NCBI GenBank assembly: GCA_016177775.1
Contig: JACOUQ010000029.1
Location: 1 to 64,000, forward strand
Reading direction: 5' to 3'
Length of the DNA stretch: 64,000 bases
Origin: Geobacter sp.
GTDB lineage: Bacteria > Desulfobacterota > Desulfuromonadia > Geobacterales > Geobacteraceae
The notes below the pieces were generated by a model, which saw nothing but the letters and a program-made list of their open reading frames with translations, was not told the DNA's origin and did no database searches. Shown one piece after another: positions 60,131 through 64,000 of the stretch (position 1 is its first letter; each line of letters opens with the position of its first letter). Both the position numbers and the translations under genes were made by a program.

Positions 60131-60562
60131 ATGTCAGCAAAAGTAGTTTCACTGAACATAAGCAAGGCCAAGGGTGAGCGGAAAACCCCGGTGGATTCCA
60201 TCGAACTGAAAGAAGAACACGGGATCGTCGGGGATGCCCATGCCGGCGCGTGGCACCGCCAGGTGAGCCTCCTGGCAACGGAAAGCATCCGCAAGATGCA
60301 GGAGATGGGACTGGACGTGGGGTCAGGTGACTTTGCCGAGAACATCACCACCGAGGGGATCGACCTCCCCGCCCTGCCCGTCGGCACCAGGTTCAGCATG
60401 GGAGAGACTCTCCTGGAAGTCACCCAGATCGGCAAGGAGTGCCATACCCGCTGCGCCATCTACCACCAGGCCGGCGACTGCGTCATGCCGAGGGAAGGGA
60501 TATTCGCCAGGGTCCTTCAGGGGGGGGCCGTCAGGCCCGACGATACCATCGAGTTGCTGTGA
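60131..60562 (+). CDS. MOSC-domain protein
   Basis: The 143-aa single MOSC domain has KAKGERKTPVDSIELKEEHGIVGDAHAGAWHRQVSLLA, a GSGDFAENITTEGIDL segment, and the Cys of GKECHTRCAIYHQAGDCVMPREGIFARVL. MOSC domains carry sulfur to Mo/W enzymes or bind the pterin cofactor. It is in line with moaA and the radical SAM gene. Confidence 0.88.
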   Translation: MSAKVVSLNISKAKGERKTPVDSIELKEEHGIVGDAHAGAWHRQVSLLATESIRKMQEMGLDVGSGDFAENITTEGIDLPALPVGTRFSMGETLLEVTQIGKECHTRCAIYHQAGDCVMPREGIFARVLQGGAVRPDDTIELL

Positions 60563-60608
60563 AAGACCCGCAATACGACCATACACAAAACAACGGGAGA
60601 ACCAAGCC

Positions 60609-60776
60609 ATGCGCAAGAAAGTAAAAAAACCGAACATCATCTCCATACGCATTACCGACGCCGAGATGGAGAACGTCCAGCGCCTGATGGCAGAGACCAA
60701 CACCAGGGCATCCGATCTCATGCGCGCTGCCTTCTCTCTGTACAGGAACCAGTGGGAGCAGTCCAAAGCTGCTTAG
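60609..60776 (+). CDS. Ribbon-helix-helix protein (55 aa)
   Basis: The 55-aa protein is too short for most gene finders but fits the Arc/MetJ fold: basic MRKKVKKPNIISIRITDAEM, then helices ENVQRLMAETN and ASDLMRAAFSLYRNQ. It is a possible regulator of this operon. It resembles the RHH protein at 9257 (shared ASDLMR/VSDLMR motif). Confidence 0.6.
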   Translation: MRKKVKKPNIISIRITDAEMENVQRLMAETNTRASDLMRAAFSLYRNQWEQSKAA

Positions 60777-60800
60777 TCCGAGCGTAAATCAGGAGTCTGC

Positions 60801-62138
60801 ATGACCCCGAGATCCTCAACAGCACTGGCGATGGAAGCCCTGGTTGCCCCGGCATTGCGGGAGTATCCGTCCAAGCTCTTCCTGGAGTCCACCAGCCGCT
60901 GCAACCTCAACTGCTTCATGTGCATGAAGCAGAACGCCGGAACTCGCGTGGCCGACGGCGACCTGTCTCCGGCCACCTTCGAGGCGCTGGAGTCAGCATT
61001 TCCCAACCTGGACGCGCTGGTTCTCAACGGTGTCGGCGAGCCACTCCTCAATTCCCGGCTCGAACAGTTCATCTGCCGGGCCAAGAAAATGCTTCCCTCC
61101 CATGCCTGGGTCGGCTTCCAGACCAACGGGCTGCTTCTGAACAACCTGCGGGCTCTCACCCTGGTGGACGCCGGCCTGGACCGCATCTGCCTTTCGCTCG
61201 ACGGCGTATCGCCGGACACCTTCCGCTCCATCCGCGGCGGCGGGCAGCTTAACGATGTGGAATGGGGCCTGGCCGCCCTCACCTCGGCGAAAGACACCTG
61301 CCACAGGTCCGACCTGCAAATCGGCGTGGAATTCGTGGTGATGCGCGACAACCTGCGGGAACTCCCCTCCGCGCTTCGCTGGGCCTCGGAACGCGGCGCC
61401 AACTTCGCCCTTGTCTCCCATGTTCTCCCTTACGACGAGAGCCATGCCGCCAACTGCGCCTACGAGCTCTGCACCCTGGAGGCCCACAGCCTGTTCCACA
61501 CCTGGAAGGTGAAGGCAGACCTCGCCGGAGTCCCGATCCACAGGTACTACGAGGTCCTCTGGAAATTCAGCAGGAGCCCGGAAGAGCAACGGATCATCGA
61601 CTTCGTGGAGGCAATGAAGGCGGATGCCCAACGCCACGACATCATGCTCGACCTGAAGCGGCTTTTCACCCTCAACTACCCCTGGCTCGACGAGGTGGTG
61701 GAGGTCTTCGAGGAAGCAAGGGAGACCGCCGCGCAGCTCGGCCTCGATCTGCGCCTTCCCGAAGCAGCGCCGCGGGAAACCCGCCGGTGCGACTTCGTCG
61801 AGCATGGCGGCGCGTTCGTCTCGTGGGACGGGAAGGTCCACCCCTGCTACTACCTCTGGCATCCCTGCCGCTCCTACGCCCCCGGCTGGCTCCACCCGGT
61901 GAAGCCGAAGGTCTTCGGCAGCATCATTGAGGAAGGGATCCTGGACATCTGGAACAGCCCCGCGTTCCGCTCCTACCGGGAAAACGTCATGCGGCAGGAA
62001 TATCCCTTCTGTCCCGGCTGCAACTTCGCCCCGTGTGATTACGTGCAGGCCGAGAAATTCGAGCATGACTGCTACGTGAATGCCGAGCCGTGCGGCAGCT
62101 GCCTCTGGAGTGCCGGATTGTTTCAGTGCCTGTCGTAG
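60801..62138 (+). CDS. AOR-type radical SAM/SPASM cofactor-modifying protein
   Basis: The 445-aa radical SAM enzyme has cluster Cys at 34, 38 and 41 (SRCNLNCFMCMKQ). The C-terminal SPASM-like region is Cys-rich: RRCDFVEHGG, KVHPCYYLWHPC, FCPGCNFAPCDYV, and ends EPCGSCLWSAGLFQCLS. Proteins of this type accompany tungsten AOR genes and are thought to modify the cofactor or the protein; their product is not established. Confidence 0.8.
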   Translation: MTPRSSTALAMEALVAPALREYPSKLFLESTSRCNLNCFMCMKQNAGTRVADGDLSPATFEALESAFPNLDALVLNGVGEPLLNSRLEQFICRAKKMLPSHAWVGFQTNGLLLNNLRALTLVDAGLDRICLSLDGVSPDTFRSIRGGGQLNDVEWGLAALTSAKDTCHRSDLQIGVEFVVMRDNLRELPSALRWASERGANFALVSHVLPYDESHAANCAYELCTLEAHSLFHTWKVKADLAGVPIHRYYEVLWKFSRSPEEQRIIDFVEAMKADAQRHDIMLDLKRLFTLNYPWLDEVVEVFEEARETAAQLGLDLRLPEAAPRETRRCDFVEHGGAFVSWDGKVHPCYYLWHPCRSYAPGWLHPVKPKVFGSIIEEGILDIWNSPAFRSYRENVMRQEYPFCPGCNFAPCDYVQAEKFEHDCYVNAEPCGSCLWSAGLFQCLS

Positions 62139-62150
62139 CGGACTATTAAA

Positions 62151-62178
62151 GAGGGAGGTGATTCCCCCGTATTTTTTA
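62151..62178 (+). terminator. Weak terminator after the radical SAM gene
   Basis: GGGAGG-TGATT-CCCCC followed within four bases by TTTTTT. Stem is short; low confidence. Confidence 0.35.
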
Positions 62179-62306
62179 TACCTGAAACTTAGTAAATCAT
62201 TGTTTTGTATTCACTTTTTATGAGAAAGCCATGTTTTGCAGATGTCTTGAAATTAAGCAAAAAGAGTACGAACGTTTTTTTATTTTTGAGAGGGAGGAAC
62301 GAAGTA

Positions 62307-63539
62307 ATGAAAAAAAGAAGCATTGGAGCAGTACTTTTCCTGCTGGCCCTGGGAACGGCAGTCCCCAGCCAGGCGGCATTCGTGATCGGCGGCGAGAACG
62401 GCTGGCAGCTCAGCACCGACGGCATCGTGAATGTTTTCACCGACTACCGGACCACCAGCGCACTTCCCGCAGGCAACCGCTTCATGAGCTTTCTCGGCAA
62501 TAATGACCAAGGCTTCGGGGTGGAAGTCGGACTTCTGCCGTCAGTAGTCGGCTTCAACATCAAGGCCCCCACCGTAGGCGGCGTGGACTCCACCGTCCGG
62601 ATCGGCATCTATCCCAGCATCCAGAACAACGATTCAACCGGCAGCACGCAGAACCGGTTCGAAACCAACCCCAACATCGATTTCCGCGAGATTTATTACA
62701 CCGCCAAGGGTAAATACGGCGAGCTCCTTGCCGGCCGCGCCCTCAACCTCTACCAGGGAAAAAACATCCTGACCGACATGACGCTGCTCACGGCAGGCGT
62801 AGTTCCCGGACCTTCCACCTCAACGACCCTGGGACATATCGGCTACGGCTATCTCTACACCGACTTCGGCCCCCAGATCCGCTACACCACCCCGGACATG
62901 AACGGCGTCAAGGTGGCACTGAGCGTTAATGAGCCGTACAAGGTCAGCTCAGACACCGCGAAAACCAACACGCCCCGCATCGAGACCGAAATTTCCTACG
63001 CAACCGTGCTGAGCGGCGGGACCACCTTTCAGACCTGGGCTTCCGGCCTCTACCAGTCTGCTACCCGCAGCGCCACCGCCGCAGCCCGTCCCGGCGAGCA
63101 GAACCAGTCCATAGGTGGCGCGGCCGGCGTGGAAGTCGGCTGCAAAAAGGCCAGCGTACTGGCTTCCGGCTATTACGGCCAGGGACTCGGCATGATCAGC
63201 GCACAGGACGGCGACGCCTTCGGCTCCTCATCCACCGACGGAGCCGGCGAGGAGAGGACCCAATGGGGTTTCCTGGCCCAGGCTTCCTACAAGCTGACTG
63301 ACGATCTCAAATTAGGCGTCAACTACGGCCAGAGCCGCCAGGAAAAGAGCGATTTCGACAAGAACTCCAGTGCCTACATCCCGATGAAGAAGCAGGAAGC
63401 CGCGGTAGTCATGGCCTCCTACAACTTCAACAAGTACATCCAGTTCATCGGCGAGTACACCTATGCCCAGAATACCTGGCATGACGGCGCCACCCAGCAC
63501 TCCAACAGCGTCGCAGTCGGTACACTGTTCTTCTGGTAA
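62307..63539 (+). CDS. Outer-membrane porin
   Basis: The 410-aa protein has a signal peptide (residues 1-23, ..PSQAAFVIGG) and a Gram-negative porin-like beta pattern: NGWQLSTDGIVNVFTDYRTTS, FGVEVGLLPSVVGFNIKAPTV, YTAKGKYGELLAGRALNLYQ, and ends GTLFFW with the expected C-terminal aromatic. Start at 62307 with GGGAGGA upstream. Substrate unknown; it is separate from the cofactor operon. Confidence 0.82.
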   Translation: MKKRSIGAVLFLLALGTAVPSQAAFVIGGENGWQLSTDGIVNVFTDYRTTSALPAGNRFMSFLGNNDQGFGVEVGLLPSVVGFNIKAPTVGGVDSTVRIGIYPSIQNNDSTGSTQNRFETNPNIDFREIYYTAKGKYGELLAGRALNLYQGKNILTDMTLLTAGVVPGPSTSTTLGHIGYGYLYTDFGPQIRYTTPDMNGVKVALSVNEPYKVSSDTAKTNTPRIETEISYATVLSGGTTFQTWASGLYQSATRSATAAARPGEQNQSIGGAAGVEVGCKKASVLASGYYGQGLGMISAQDGDAFGSSSTDGAGEERTQWGFLAQASYKLTDDLKLGVNYGQSRQEKSDFDKNSSAYIPMKKQEAAVVMASYNFNKYIQFIGEYTYAQNTWHDGATQHSNSVAVGTLFFW

Positions 63540-63565
63540 ACTTCTGAATAACTTCAACTTCATCG

Positions 63566-63603
63566 ACCACCCCCCCGCCCCCTCCTAACCAAGGAGGGGG
63601 AGA
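63566..63603. repeat. CCCCCTCCTAACCAAGGAGGGGGAG repeat element
   Basis: A palindrome-like repeat, closely related to part of 52788-52863. Confidence 0.6.
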
Positions 63604-63637
63604 GATTGGACAACAACGACACTTCGGAGGGAAGACC

Positions 63638-63919
63638 ATGAAAAGCAGAGCAATCATAGTAATCGCAGCACTGATGGCGGCAGTTGCGGTACCGGTCGTT
63701 GCCCAGCAGACCAATGAAGAGAAGGTCATCTGTCAGCTGGCGGCAAAGAATTGCCTGAACCAGGTGGATGTTCTCCAGAAGAGGGTCAAGAAGCTGAACG
63801 CGGAAATCAAGAAGGGGTCGAAGACCTATTCCGCCGAAGACATGAAAAAGCTCGAGCAGAAGCTGCAGGAAACCCAGGAGCTGCTCGACAAGGTGGAAGG
63901 GAAAGCCCCGGCGAAATAA
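63638..63919 (+). CDS. Small exported coiled-coil protein
   Basis: The 93-aa protein has a signal peptide (residues 1-22, ..VPVVAQQ) and a charged coiled coil (VDVLQKRVKKLNAEIKKG, MKKLEQKLQETQELLDKVEG). Two Cys (VICQLAAKNCLNQ) may form a disulfide. It lies downstream of the porin and could be a periplasmic partner of it. Family not recognised. Confidence 0.6.
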   Translation: MKSRAIIVIAALMAAVAVPVVAQQTNEEKVICQLAAKNCLNQVDVLQKRVKKLNAEIKKGSKTYSAEDMKKLEQKLQETQELLDKVEGKAPAK

Positions 63920-63940
63920 TGCAGAACAGCTTTAACGTTG

Positions 63941-63993
63941 TAGAATTGACGAAAGGGAGGGGGGTGCCTTGCGCCCCTTTCCCGTCAATTTCG
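63941..63993 (+). terminator. Long hairpin after the last gene
   Basis: ATTGACG/CGTCAAT outer arms with GGGAGGGG and CCCCTTTCCC inside, then TTTCGG. It is a strong stem but lacks a clean U-run. Confidence 0.4.
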
Positions 63994-64000
63994 GATGGAC

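Overview
The window looks like chromosomal DNA of a Geobacter-type anaerobe (Geobacteraceae/Desulfuromonadales). This is inferred from a 12-heme periplasmic cytochrome, an ETF and iron-sulfur ETF:quinone oxidoreductase module, a tungsten aldehyde:ferredoxin oxidoreductase locus with Moco/Tuco riboswitches, several sigma-54 promoters, and mostly GC-rich, tightly packed operons. No rRNA, complete tRNA or CRISPR array is visible.

Left edge (1-3010): the end of an integrated element. It has an IS21-type IstB tail and terminal repeats, an AlpA-like regulator with a small overlapping gene, and a P4-type tyrosine integrase. It ends in the 3' end of a tRNA gene followed by that tRNA's terminator.

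3010-30110: a block bounded by two broken large-serine-recombinase C-termini, each overlapping the same 12-bp direct repeat (TGGGGAGCCAAA). Inside is a long leftward run of genes. acxABC (acetone carboxylase), a zinc secondary-alcohol dehydrogenase, a two-subunit CoA-transferase and a thiolase with a DUF35 partner give a route isopropanol -> acetone -> acetoacetate -> acetoacetyl-CoA -> acetyl-CoA. Downstream are an outer-membrane channel, etfBA, an Fe-S ETF:quinone oxidoreductase, methylmalonyl-CoA epimerase, sucCD, small zinc-ribbon proteins, a histidine kinase and an IclR regulator. A divergent AcoR/AcxR-type activator faces a sigma-54 promoter in front of acxA. A three-gene signalling operon (Cache kinase, receiver, receiver-SpoIIE phosphatase) closes the block.

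30.7-41.8 kb: a DsbA-like exported protein with an in-frame UGA where the first active-site Cys should be (predicted selenoprotein), the 12-heme cytochrome, a MerC-like protein with a GDCCVxC tail, and a galT-like gene. Next is a rightward TetR-led operon with an AhpD-like protein, a SpoIIE phosphatase, two DUF547 proteins, an ArsM-like methyltransferase, a TVP38 protein and an aquaporin. It has a clear autoregulatory operator.

41.8-62.1 kb: a nearly complete tungsten/molybdenum enzyme locus. Leftward it carries Fe-ADH, tungsten AOR, moaD, a moeB/thiF-like gene, a TiaS-like ATP-binding protein, a Cys-rich small protein, a TonB-dependent receptor, a complete ECF transporter, tonB, moaE, tupABC, moeA, moaC and mog. 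Three canonical Moco/Tuco riboswitches lie in this run. A fourth, shortened relative overlaps the Shine-Dalgarno of the TonB-dependent receptor. Rightward from a shared sigma-54 control region are moaA, a MOSC protein, a ribbon-helix-helix protein and an AOR-type radical SAM/SPASM protein. The most novel proposal is that the receptor, ECF transporter and TonB form a dedicated two-membrane import system, co-regulated with the W/Mo cofactor genes.

62.3-64 kb: a porin and a small exported coiled-coil protein.
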